From positions 186,001 through 250,000 of the forward strand of contig NZ_JAOTEN010000001.1 in assembly GCF_025628965.1 (NCBI RefSeq): 64,000 nucleotides of DNA. Reading direction: 5' to 3'. This DNA comes from Chryseobacterium gilvum. GTDB lineage: Bacteria; Bacteroidota; Bacteroidia; Flavobacteriales; Weeksellaceae. Both the position numbers and the translations under genes were made by a program. The notes below the pieces were generated by a model. It was given only the letters and a program-made list of their open reading frames with translations. It was not told the origin of the DNA and made no database searches. The first letter of the stretch is position 1. Every line of letters starts with the position of its first letter. This document shows positions 50,138 through 58,469 of this stretch, in pieces.

Positions 50138-51385
50138 TTATTTTGTAGGAATAATTTTACCGGAAACTTCACCAAAACCAACTCGCACCCCATCTTTTTC
50201 AGACCATGCTCTCATAATAACCGTATCGTTATCCTCAATGAATTTTCTTTCCTGCCCGTTGTTTAGTGTAATAGGATTTTGCCCTCTCCATGTGAGTTCA
50301 AGCATAGAGCCGTAAGATTTGGGATCGGTTCCTGAAATGGTTCCGCTTGCATACAGGTCGCCTACTTCTACGTTACAACCATTTACGGTATGATGAGCCA
50401 GCTGCTGTGTCATGTTCCAGTACATGTATTTATAATTGCTTTCAGAAATAAGGTTTTCTTCCCCGTTTTCCGGCTGAAGAAAAACTTCAAGATTGATGTC
50501 GTAATTTTTATCACCTTCAAATTTCAGATACTCTAAAACTTCAGGATCCTGATTTGGAGATGCAGTTCTGAACGGCTCCAAAGCTTCCATTGTAACAACC
50601 CATGGTGAGACGGATGAGCCGAAATTTTTACCTAAAAAAGGTCCTAACGGAATATATTCCCAAGACTGGATGTCTCTTGCCGACCAGTCATTGAAAACCA
50701 CCATTCCGAAAATAGCATCTTCAGCTTCTTTTGTTGAAATGCTTTCGCCCATTTCGGTGTTTTTATTAAGAATAAAAGCCATTTCCAGTTCAAAATCAAG
50801 CTGTTTTGAAGGCCCGAAAATTGGTTTTTCTGCATCGGCAGGTTTTGTCTGCCCTTTCGGACGGTTGATATCGGTTCCTGAAACTACGATTGAGGAAGCT
50901 CTTCCGTGGTATCCTACAGGCAAATGTTTCCAGTTGGGTAATAAAGCATTGGCCGGATCTCTGAACATTTTTCCGACATTGGTTGCGTGCTCGATGCTGC
51001 TGTAAAAATCGGTGTAGTTCGGAACGTGCACCGGCATCATCATTTTCACTTTATCTAAATCATAAAAAGCATCTTCTATGGTTTTCTGGTCTTTCGACAG
51101 GAGAGAACCTTCCTGCAACAGTTCCTGAATTCTCAGTCTTACCGCATTGGTTACCGGCTTTCCCAATTCGATAAATTCATTCAAAGTGTATGCTTCAAAT
51201 ACATTATCATCAAGTCCTTCAATTTGTTCAAAATAAGCAAGGTCGTATAAACCTGCGAGATCAATAACCTGATCGCCGATTCTTGTGCAGCATCCGATGA
51301 ATTCTTTGTTAAAAACCGCTACTCCGAACGGAATGTTATAGATTGAAAAATCTGAATCTGCGTTATATTCTACAAATGATTTCAT
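50138..51385 (-). CDS. fahA: Fumarylacetoacetase
   Basis: The 415-residue protein matches fumarylacetoacetate hydrolase: an SH3-like N-terminal domain (to ~120), then the FAH catalytic domain with YTDFYSSIEHATNVGKMFRD, LPVGYHGRASSIVVSGTDI, FELEMAFILN (metal-binding acidic residues) and FNDWSARDIQSWEYIPLGPFLGKNF. It makes fumarate and acetoacetate, the last step of tyrosine breakdown. The start is the ATG at 51385 (MKSFVEYNADSD). It lies after a small secreted-protein gene and on the same strand as hppD and hmgA. Confidence 0.97.
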   Translation of the reverse strand: MKSFVEYNADSDFSIYNIPFGVAVFNKEFIGCCTRIGDQVIDLAGLYDLAYFEQIEGLDDNVFEAYTLNEFIELGKPVTNAVRLRIQELLQEGSLLSKDQKTIEDAFYDLDKVKMMMPVHVPNYTDFYSSIEHATNVGKMFRDPANALLPNWKHLPVGYHGRASSIVVSGTDINRPKGQTKPADAEKPIFGPSKQLDFELEMAFILNKNTEMGESISTKEAEDAIFGMVVFNDWSARDIQSWEYIPLGPFLGKNFGSSVSPWVVTMEALEPFRTASPNQDPEVLEYLKFEGDKNYDINLEVFLQPENGEENLISESNYKYMYWNMTQQLAHHTVNGCNVEVGDLYASGTISGTDPKSYGSMLELTWRGQNPITLNNGQERKFIEDNDTVIMRAWSEKDGVRVGFGEVSGKIIPTK

Positions 51386-51420
51386 AGTGTGCAATTATGG
51401 TTTGTTTAAATAAGATTGAA

Positions 51421-51879
51421 TTATTTTTTGGTGTAGGATTCTTCATCAATCCACCGGTCTCTGGAATTGATATCGATCAGATAAAGAATATCTTTTTGTT
51501 TGGTCAGCAGTAATGTTTTGACGACCGGAATCGGAATTTTTTTATTTTCTAAATGGTCTGCACGGAGGGAAAGGATGTTTTTCTTACGGATCATATCTCC
51601 AGAAAATACATTAGATGTGCTTTGTCCGGTTGCTTTATCATCAAATACTTCCACATAAGTGATGTTTTTTCCGTTAATGACAATAAAGCTTCTTTCCGTA
51701 TGATCTGAAAAGTCTTTGATGAGCACAAATTTTTTGTGATCTACCGCTACATTTTCAAGATGTTGATTAATGCCCTTTCTTTCTTCAAGGCGGTTAAGAA
51801 TGTCATTCATTGCTCCGTAGTTCTGAGCTTTAAGCAAAAGCCCAAATAAAAAAAGCCCCAAAATTAATATTTTTCCCAT
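51421..51879 (-). CDS. Secreted protein of unknown function in the tyrosine cluster
   Basis: The family was not recognised. The 152-residue protein has a signal peptide (1-18, ...GLLLKAQ). The mature part is beta-rich and charged, with RSFIVINGKNITYVEVFDDKATGQSTSNVFSGD and a C-terminal LTKQKDILYLIDINSRDRWIDE. There are no cysteines and no catalytic motif. It is between hppD and fahA, 35 bp before the fahA start, so it is probably co-transcribed with fahA; a link to tyrosine breakdown is unproven. Confidence 0.65.
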   Translation of the reverse strand: MGKILILGLFLFGLLLKAQNYGAMNDILNRLEERKGINQHLENVAVDHKKFVLIKDFSDHTERSFIVINGKNITYVEVFDDKATGQSTSNVFSGDMIRKKNILSLRADHLENKKIPIPVVKTLLLTKQKDILYLIDINSRDRWIDEESYTKK

Positions 51880-51894
51880 AAGTGTTTAGGTATA

Positions 51895-51927
51895 AAAAGT
51901 TTTGCCAAGATCTGCATCCTGGCAAAA
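51895..51927 (-). terminator. Terminator of hppD
   Basis: The TTTTGCCA/TGGCAAAA stem with a 12-nt loop is followed on minus by CTTTTT, 20 bp past the hppD stop. Confidence 0.7.
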
Positions 51928-51946
51928 CGGTGTTATTAATATAAGA

Positions 51947-53077
51947 TTAAAGATTTCCTCTTTTTTCCTGCTCTCTTTCCAATGCCTCAAATAATGCCTT
52001 AAAATTACCTGCACCGAAGCTTTGTGCACCATGTCTTTCAATAATTTCAAAGAAAAGTGTCGGGCGGTCTTCTACCGGTTTTGTAAAAATCTGTAACAGG
52101 TATCCTTCCTCATCGTGATCGATTAAGATTCCCAATTCCTGAAGCTTTTTAAGATCTTCGTCAATATGTCCCACTCTTTCAGGAACCATATTATAATACG
52201 CTTCCGGCGGTGGAGATAAAAATTCTACCCCTCTTTTTTTAAGCTCAGTTACGGTATGGATAATATTTTTTGTGGCTACGGCGATATGCTGTACTCCTTC
52301 ACCTTCGTAGAAATCAAGGTATTCTTCTACCTGGGATTTCTTTTTGCCTTCAGCTGGCTCATTGATCGGGAATTTTGCAAATCCGTTTCCGTTTGACATT
52401 ACTTTAGACATCAAAGCAGAATATTCTGTATTAATCTGTTTATCATCAAAAGACAGGATATTTACAAATCCCATTACTTTTTCGTACCATTCTACGGTCG
52501 GAATCATTCTGTCCCAGCCAACATTTCCTACACAATGATCTACGTAAAGTAAACCTGCATCTTCTGGCTGATAAGTGCTTTCCCACTTTTGATAACCCGG
52601 CATAAATGGTCCTGTATAGTTTTTTCTTTCTATAAACATATGCACGGTTTCTCCATAAGTATAAATCCCGGACATTTTTACTTCGCCATGCTCGTCTGTT
52701 AAAGTAACAGGCTCTAAATAGGGTTTTCCGCCTCTTTTTGTGGTTTCTTCAAAAGCACTGTATGCGTCATCTACCCATAATGCCAGGATTTTCACTCCGT
52801 CGCCGTGTTTTTTTACATGTTCGCTGATGGGCGAGTCAGATTTAAGGCCTGTTGTTAGGATCAGCCTGATTTTCCCCTGTTGAAGAACGTATGATGCTCT
52901 GTCTTTAACTCCTGTTTCCGGACCGGCATACGCGACAGACTGGAACCCGAAAGCGGTTTTATAATAATGAGCTGCCTGTTTGGCATTCCCTACATAAAAC
53001 TCAATGTAATCTGTACCGTTGATCGGCAAAAAATTTTCAGCCTGAGCTATTTTTTCGGCAAATGTAAGTGTTGACAT
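51947..53077 (-). CDS. hppD: 4-Hydroxyphenylpyruvate dioxygenase
   Basis: The 376-residue enzyme has two vicinal-oxygen-chelate repeats. The C-terminal repeat holds the Fe(II) site: H181 (LLYVDHCVG), H264 (GVQHIAVAT) and E344 (LFFEIIERHG). It turns 4-hydroxyphenylpyruvate into homogentisate. The length and C-terminal GAGNFKALFEALEREQEKRGNL match the family. It lies downstream of hmgA and a regulator-like gene on the same strand and has its own terminator. Confidence 0.97.
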   Translation of the reverse strand: MSTLTFAEKIAQAENFLPINGTDYIEFYVGNAKQAAHYYKTAFGFQSVAYAGPETGVKDRASYVLQQGKIRLILTTGLKSDSPISEHVKKHGDGVKILALWVDDAYSAFEETTKRGGKPYLEPVTLTDEHGEVKMSGIYTYGETVHMFIERKNYTGPFMPGYQKWESTYQPEDAGLLYVDHCVGNVGWDRMIPTVEWYEKVMGFVNILSFDDKQINTEYSALMSKVMSNGNGFAKFPINEPAEGKKKSQVEEYLDFYEGEGVQHIAVATKNIIHTVTELKKRGVEFLSPPPEAYYNMVPERVGHIDEDLKKLQELGILIDHDEEGYLLQIFTKPVEDRPTLFFEIIERHGAQSFGAGNFKALFEALEREQEKRGNL

Positions 53078-53211
53078 ATTTTCTGTTTTACTTTTTATTT
53101 ATGACTCTGCAAATTACGAAATTCCTGTATATTTTTAAAACAAAATCGATCTGTAATGATTTATCTGATTCTCAAAATAAAATAAAGTTTATTTAAGTAT
53201 ACATAAGTTTA

Positions 53212-53240
53212 TTGTTGAATCATTATTTATTCTATATTTG
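53212..53240 (+). promoter_or_regulatory. Plus-strand promoter with no protein gene downstream
   Basis: TTG (53212-53214), 18 bp, TATATTTG (53233-53240). This is close to the Bacteroidota consensus. The predicted start is near 53247, and a terminator ends at 53309. Confidence 0.55.
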
Positions 53241-53246
53241 CAATTA

Positions 53247-53309
53247 GAAACTAAGTGTCGAAAAGAGATTATTAATAAAGTCGTGAAGTATCACGGCTTT
53301 ATTTTTTTT
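53247..53309 (+). ncRNA. Candidate ~60-nt small RNA
   Basis: Bounded by the promoter at 53212-53240 and the terminator at 53274-53309; it has no start codon within it. About half of it is the terminator stem. It ends in antisense orientation over the last ~10 bp of the regulator-like gene (stop at 53299). No homology to known RNA families is claimed. Confidence 0.35.
53274..53309 (+). terminator. Terminator on plus, overlapping the regulator gene stop
   Basis: The AATAAAGTCGTGA/TCACGGCTTTATT stem (one G-U pair, 4-nt loop) is followed by a long T-run on plus. On minus it may also end the regulator-like gene, but with a weaker U-tract. Confidence 0.8.
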
Positions 53310-54084
53310 TATAGTTTAGTCTTCCTGCATCTGGATTATAATTGTCCCATATTTTCCAGGTATCATCAATCTTACGGAAAAAGTAGATTTGTGTATTCAG
53401 CTGATTCACAAAAAATTTTTCTCCGGTAGGACTTACCTTAAAGAGGAGGTTCCAGAATTCTTTTGTTTCCAGTATTTTTTTATCAGGCTCATCGGAAACG
53501 ATGTTGATATCAAACACTTCAAAATTTGAACGGTTGTTTTTAGTAATCAGTTCAAACTTTCTTTCGCAAAGTTCTCTGCTAAACTGTGATGCTCTTTCGA
53601 TGAAAGGGGAATTTTCAAACACAAGATCGTCAAATAAATCCAGTCTCAAAACAGGAAAATTTTTATACAGCTCAAATACTGTTGAGCAATATCTGACAAT
53701 CATATCCATTGAAAATATATTCTTTTCGGAAGGTTCAGACGCAGAACTGTTCAGTCCGGAAAACCGGATGTAAGCATTGAGATCTTTAAACCCCAAAAAA
53801 ATGCAGATTTTATCTAATGTTTTAAGAAAACGAAGATCACTGTGAGTTTTATCCTGATAATTATTTTCAAAGAAACGCTGCAGCGTAATGTGTGAAATGG
53901 TATTTCCTAATTCAAATCTTTTATCATTTTTAAGCTGATCAGAAAAAGAAAGTTCTTCTTTTATAATTTCTGACAGGATGATATAATGGCTTCTTTTCCA
54001 TTCAGCAACATTTCCCAAAACCGAGTTCCTGATTTTAGGATGTTTGATGACCTCCTGTTTAATCAAATTATATATCGTTTTCAA
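53299..54084 (-). CDS. Regulator-like protein of unknown function next to hmgA
   Basis: The 261-residue protein has an N-terminal part (~1-110) containing ISHITLQRFFENNYQDKTHSDLRFLKTLDKICIFLGFKDLNAYIRF, a pattern common in Bacteroidota proteins with a helix-turn-helix-like module (...TLxRFF... then TLDxLxxFLGYxx). The C-terminal half (~125-261) is unassigned and ends in a compact segment resembling NTF2-like proteins (FEVFDINIVSD...YFFRKIDDTWKIWD). It lies between hmgA and hppD on the same strand and may control them, which is a guess from position. Confidence 0.55.
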   Translation of the reverse strand: MKTIYNLIKQEVIKHPKIRNSVLGNVAEWKRSHYIILSEIIKEELSFSDQLKNDKRFELGNTISHITLQRFFENNYQDKTHSDLRFLKTLDKICIFLGFKDLNAYIRFSGLNSSASEPSEKNIFSMDMIVRYCSTVFELYKNFPVLRLDLFDDLVFENSPFIERASQFSRELCERKFELITKNNRSNFEVFDINIVSDEPDKKILETKEFWNLLFKVSPTGEKFFVNQLNTQIYFFRKIDDTWKIWDNYNPDAGRLNYKKK

Positions 54085-54183
54085 ATGATTTGGTTTGAAG
54101 AAATTTCAGCAAAAGTTTGCTTATGTTCTTATTAATGATCTCTTTTTTAAGATTTAAAATTTATTAAACTTTAAATATTCAGT

Positions 54184-55371
54184 CTATTCCTGTGATCGGT
54201 CTTCCAAACCGTGATCTTCACTTTCCAGCCATGAAGTTTTATAAGAAGGATCTTCCACTTTCAGTGCTTCTTCAGTTATTTTTAAAGGACGGAACGGATC
54301 TACCATCACTGCATATTCTTCTGTAAATTTTTTCCCGATGCTTCTCTCCATGGCTCCCGGATGAGGCCCGTGAACAATTCCTCCCGGATGAAGGGTAAAG
54401 TCCATCAGATCAATATGGTTTCGACTCATAAAATCACCTTCCGTATAGAATAAAACTTCATCAGAATCGATATTTGAATGATTGTAAGGGGCAGGAATTG
54501 CCATCGGATGATAATCATACATTCTTGCACAGAATGAGCAAACTACAAAATTGTGTGCCTCAAAAGTCTGGTGAACCGGTGGCGGCTGATGAATTCTGCC
54601 GGTAATCGGTTCAAAGTTTTTAATATTAAATTTATAAGGATAAAAATATCCGTCCCAGCCTACAACATCAAAAGGATGCGTTGCATAGATAAAATCCGTA
54701 ATCTGATTTTCTTTTTTTACCTTAATTAAGAATTCTCCTTTTTCATCTTTAGGCTGCTTAAAAGTGGGTGCAATAATGTCTCTTTCACAGAAAGGAGAAT
54801 GTTCCAGAAGCTGTCCGAATTCGTTTCGGTACCTCTTCGGAGTATAAATCGGAGAATGGCTTTCCACCACAAAAAAAACAGTATCATCAGCATTCAATTC
54901 AACCTGATAAATCGTTCCTCTCGGAATGATAAGATAATCACCCGTCGAAAACTCCAGATCCCCTACAAAAGTTTTTAATATGCCGCTTCCGTTGTGTACA
55001 TATAAAAGCTCGTCACATTCAGCGTTTTTGTAGAAATAATCCATAGATTTTCTAGGTTTTGACAATCCCATTTTAAGATCATTGTTTACCATCAGAAACT
55101 TTCGGCTGTCCATAAAATCGTCTTCAGGAGTAACATTCATTCCCTTAAACATTCTTGGGGTCACATTTTTTTCAATCGCAATTTTAGGGGTAACATCTTT
55201 TGCTTCGCCGATTGATTTTATCTGAGTCGGGCGATGAATATGATATAGTAATGAGGAAATTCCGTGAAATCCTTCCGTTCCGAAAAGCTGTTCATAATAG
55301 AATTTATCTTCGGGAGATTTGAAAACCGTATGTCGTTTTTGAGGAATATTCCCCGCTTGATTATATCTCAT
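54184..55371 (-). CDS. hmgA: Homogentisate 1,2-dioxygenase
   Basis: The 395-residue enzyme has the HGD pattern: an N-terminal cupin (GSGILKTFVGDLEFSTGDYLIIPRGTIYQVEL), then the iron-site segments APYNHSNIDSDEVLFYTEGDFMSRNHIDLMDFTLHPGGIVHGPHPG, which contain the His/Glu ligands. It opens the ring of homogentisate to maleylacetoacetate. It is shorter than the human enzyme (445), as is usual in this group. It is the first gene of the catabolic set on minus. CAAATTTA (55395-55402) with CAA 22 bp further on could be its promoter. Confidence 0.95.
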   Translation of the reverse strand: MRYNQAGNIPQKRHTVFKSPEDKFYYEQLFGTEGFHGISSLLYHIHRPTQIKSIGEAKDVTPKIAIEKNVTPRMFKGMNVTPEDDFMDSRKFLMVNNDLKMGLSKPRKSMDYFYKNAECDELLYVHNGSGILKTFVGDLEFSTGDYLIIPRGTIYQVELNADDTVFFVVESHSPIYTPKRYRNEFGQLLEHSPFCERDIIAPTFKQPKDEKGEFLIKVKKENQITDFIYATHPFDVVGWDGYFYPYKFNIKNFEPITGRIHQPPPVHQTFEAHNFVVCSFCARMYDYHPMAIPAPYNHSNIDSDEVLFYTEGDFMSRNHIDLMDFTLHPGGIVHGPHPGAMERSIGKKFTEEYAVMVDPFRPLKITEEALKVEDPSYKTSWLESEDHGLEDRSQE

Positions 55372-55467
55372 TTTACTTTTATATGGAGTTTCATCAAATT
55401 TAATAATTTTTGATGAATAAATTTCAACGAGTTTGAAGATGAAGTTTCCTTATTGAAAAATATTTGT

Positions 55468-55475
55468 TAGCTTTG
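55468..55475 (+). promoter_or_regulatory. Probable -7 box of the TonB receptor gene
   Basis: TAGCTTTG matches TAnnTTTG, 17 bp before the ATG. No -33 box at the usual distance. Confidence 0.45.
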
Positions 55476-55492
55476 TCTAACAATTTAATTTT

Positions 55493-57565
55493 ATGAGGCG
55501 AATATTATCAATTTTTATTTTTATTTCAGTCTGCTGTTTTTCGCAGGAGACCGATAGTTTAGATCTTAATCAGCCGAAAATAACTGATTCCGTTACAATT
55601 CCAGCAAAAAAACAGCTCAAAACAAAAGATATCGACGATATAGTCATTACAGGAACAATAAAGCCGATCAGCAGATCAAAAAGTCCGGTGGCGGTGGAAA
55701 TTTACAGTCAGAAATTTTTTCAGAAAAATCCCACTCCGAATATTTTTGAAGCAATTGCGATGGTTAATGGAGTAAAACCTCAGTTAAACTGTTCGGTCTG
55801 TAATACAGGAGACATTCATATCAATGGGTTGGAAGGTCCATACACAATGATTCTGATTGACGGGATGCCGATTGTAAGCTCGCTTTCAACCGTTTATGGT
55901 TTAAGCGGAATCCCGAACAGCCTGATCGACAGAATTGAGGTAGTGAAAGGTCCGGCTTCCTCTCTCTACGGCTCTGAAGCGATGGGCGGAGTCATCAATA
56001 TTATTACCAAAAATGCTTTGACCGCTCCGAAATTAAGTATGGATCTTATGACAACATCCTGGAGTGAAAATAATATGGATCTGTCAACAAAATTCAATGT
56101 TGGAAAAAATGCCGCATCATTATTAAGTTTAAATTATTTCAATTATAAACGAAAAATTGATGAAAACGAAGATAATTTCACCGATTCTGCTTTACAAAAC
56201 AGAATATCCGTTTTCAACAAGTGGAACTTTAAAAGAAAGGAAAACAGAATGGCAAGCGTTGCGTTGCGGTATTTGTATGAAGACCGTTTTGGCGGGGAAA
56301 TGCAGTGGAATACATCGTATCGCGGAAGCAATACAGTATACGGAGAAAGTATTTATACAAACAGAATAGAGGCTTTCGGGATGTATCAATGGCCGATAAA
56401 AGAAAACATTATTACTCAGTTTTCCTATAATTTTCATGATCAGGATTCTTTTTATGGAAGCAATCCTTTTAATGCGACACAAAAAGTGGCTTTTGTGCAG
56501 ACATATTGGGACAAAAAGTTCGGAAATCATGACCTGATTTCAGGAATTACCTACAAGAAAACGTTTTACGATGATAATACACCCGGAACTTTATCAGGAG
56601 ACGGATTTACAAACGATCCGATGAAATCACCTATTCTAGGAGCATTTATTCAGGATCAATGGGAAATCAATGAAAGGAATACGGTATTACTGGGCTATAG
56701 ATTTGATTACGATAAAATCCATCATTCTGTCCATTCACCACGTTTTGCATGGAAATATTCTCCCAATCCGTATCATACGTTACGATTCAATTTTGGGACA
56801 GGTTTTCGTGTGGTAAACCTATTTACCGAAGATCATGCGGCATTAACCGGCTCGCGGGAAGTCGTGATCAAATCAGATTTAAAACCTGAACGATCTATTA
56901 ACGGAAATTTAAATTATGTCTGGAAAATTTCTATGGGAGGTCGTTTGATTAATCTTGATGCTTCAGCATTTTATACGTATTTCAGCAATAAAATTGTTGG
57001 TGATTTTGATAGTGATCCTGAAAAAATTATTTACGATAATCTTAACGGTTATGGGATTTCAAGGGGTGCTTCCATGAATGTGGATTACAGTTTTAGTTTT
57101 CCGTTGAGTATTAATTTAGGCGTGACGTATCTTGATGTGTATCAGAAATTTGATGGTGAAAATGAAAAAGTACAGCAGTTGCATGCCCCAAAATGGAGTG
57201 GAACGTACAGTTTGACCTATCAATTTCCCGATAATCTGACGATAGATTTTACGGGACAGTTTTACGGACCGATGCGATTGCCGGTTTTACCGGATGATTA
57301 CCGACCGGAATATTCTCCATTTTATTCTTTGGCGAATATTCAGGTTTCTAAAAGTTTCAAATCAGGGTTTGAAGTGTATTGCGGGATTAAAAACCTGTTC
57401 AATTTCACTCCGAAAAATCCGTTGATGCGGCCTTTTGATCCGTTTGATCAGCACGTCAATGATCCAATAAATAACCCGAATCATTATACTTTCGATACGA
57501 CTTACGGATTTGCTCCGATGCAGAAAATAAGAGGTTTTATGGGGATGAAATATATTTTGAAATGA
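55493..57565 (+). CDS. TonB-dependent outer-membrane receptor with CxxC in the plug
   Basis: The 690-residue receptor has a signal peptide (1-17), a short N-terminal linker, a plug domain (~45-170) with DIVITGTIKPISRSKSPVAV, GLEGPYTMILIDGMPI and IEVVKGPASSLYGSEAMGGVINIITK, then a 22-strand barrel to the end (final FMGMKYILK). It carries C100 and C103 (CSVC) in the plug, which most receptors lack. It overlaps by four bases a thioredoxin-like gene whose active site is also CSVC. The substrate is unknown; no SusD or siderophore gene is adjacent. Confidence 0.92.
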   Translation: MRRILSIFIFISVCCFSQETDSLDLNQPKITDSVTIPAKKQLKTKDIDDIVITGTIKPISRSKSPVAVEIYSQKFFQKNPTPNIFEAIAMVNGVKPQLNCSVCNTGDIHINGLEGPYTMILIDGMPIVSSLSTVYGLSGIPNSLIDRIEVVKGPASSLYGSEAMGGVINIITKNALTAPKLSMDLMTTSWSENNMDLSTKFNVGKNAASLLSLNYFNYKRKIDENEDNFTDSALQNRISVFNKWNFKRKENRMASVALRYLYEDRFGGEMQWNTSYRGSNTVYGESIYTNRIEAFGMYQWPIKENIITQFSYNFHDQDSFYGSNPFNATQKVAFVQTYWDKKFGNHDLISGITYKKTFYDDNTPGTLSGDGFTNDPMKSPILGAFIQDQWEINERNTVLLGYRFDYDKIHHSVHSPRFAWKYSPNPYHTLRFNFGTGFRVVNLFTEDHAALTGSREVVIKSDLKPERSINGNLNYVWKISMGGRLINLDASAFYTYFSNKIVGDFDSDPEKIIYDNLNGYGISRGASMNVDYSFSFPLSINLGVTYLDVYQKFDGENEKVQQLHAPKWSGTYSLTYQFPDNLTIDFTGQFYGPMRLPVLPDDYRPEYSPFYSLANIQVSKSFKSGFEVYCGIKNLFNFTPKNPLMRPFDPFDQHVNDPINNPNHYTFDTTYGFAPMQKIRGFMGMKYILK

Positions 57566-58053
57566 AAAACTTAATACTTTTTTCGCTACTGATACCTTGT
57601 TTTTATCTTTCGCAGTTCAAAACAGTCACTTTTTCTGACCTTGAAATTGTACAGAAAGATCATCCAAAACCGGTTATCATCCATCTTTACACAGATTGGT
57701 GTTCAGTTTGTAAGATTGAAAAATATAATTTGAGTAGGGACAAAGATTGGACAGAAAGAATTAATAAGGATTTTTATTTCATTAATTTCGAAGCGGAAAA
57801 AACGAAAAATGAAATTCATTTTCAGGGAAAAGAATTTAAATATTTGCCCAATGGAAATTCTGGAATTCATGAGTTGGCTCTGGCTTTGTCGAAGAATAAA
57901 AACCAGCCGGTATATCCTTTGTGGATTATTTTAGATAAAAAACAGAATTTGGTTTATTATCATGAAGGGCAATTTACCCCTAAACAAATGAAAGAAACTC
58001 TGGCGAAAATTACGGGTGATTCCGGGCAGCAACCGCAAGAATTATCTCAATAA
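57562..58053 (+). CDS. Secreted thioredoxin-like protein
   Basis: The 163-residue protein has a signal peptide (1-18), then a thioredoxin fold with IIHLYTDWCSVCKIEKYNL, the active-site pair C47 and C50. It lies in the periplasm or at the envelope. It resembles the C-terminal thioredoxin domain of DsbD-type proteins and YyaL-like thioredoxins. It overlaps the TonB receptor gene by four bases. The paired expression suggests that it keeps the receptor's own CxxC, or a metal it carries, in a certain redox state (inference). Confidence 0.88.
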   Translation: MKNLILFSLLIPCFYLSQFKTVTFSDLEIVQKDHPKPVIIHLYTDWCSVCKIEKYNLSRDKDWTERINKDFYFINFEAEKTKNEIHFQGKEFKYLPNGNSGIHELALALSKNKNQPVYPLWIILDKKQNLVYYHEGQFTPKQMKETLAKITGDSGQQPQELSQ

Positions 58054-58403
58054 AACCGCAATAATTCCCAAAATCGCCGGCAAAGCCTGAACAAAAAATA
58101 TTTTTTTTGCCGCGGATATTGCACCGTAAATTCCTGCAATGGCAACACTGCTCAGGAAAAACAAAGCGATATTGGTCTGCCATTTCGGATCTTCTATCAG
58201 AAAAGACCAGAATAATCCTGCCGAGAGAAATCCGTTATAAAGTCCTTGATTGGCAAACCTTTTGTAGGCTTAAACATTTCCGCAGGGAGTGCAGATTTAA
58301 AAACTTCTTTTCCTTTGGTTTCCCATGCAAACATTTCCATCCAGAGAATGTAAAGATGTTCTATGGCAACGAATGCAATCAGAATTTTGGCAACGATTTC
58401 CAT
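58042..58403 (-). pseudogene. Frameshifted DUF1304 membrane protein gene
   Basis: The frame starting at 58403 reads MEIVAKILIAFVAIEHLYIL and on to MFKPTK, the N-terminal part of DUF1304 proteins, then goes wrong at about 58258-58262. From there another frame continues FANQGLYNGFLSAGLFWSF and ends IIAVLLR followed by TAA (58042-58044), the rest of the family. Together the two parts give ~120 residues, the normal DUF1304 length, with four membrane helices. One A lost from the AAAA run at 58260-58263 would explain it (ACA AAA AGG TTT). Its 3' end overlaps the convergent thioredoxin gene by 12 bp. It may be a true pseudogene or a sequencing error. Confidence 0.8.
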
Positions 58404-58469
58404 GATTTATTGTTTTGTTATGGTAAAACTAAAAAAATAAAGTTATGTTTGGGTTATGCAATTTTAAAA

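Noticed and set aside
51386..51394. Upstream TTG start of fahA
   Set aside because: It is only three codons before an ATG that gives the canonical N-terminus.
58107..58469. Plus-strand extension of the Crp-like frame to a start at 58107
   Set aside because: The added 121 residues lack family features and lie antisense to the frameshifted DUF1304 gene; the ATG at 58470 begins the recognised domain.
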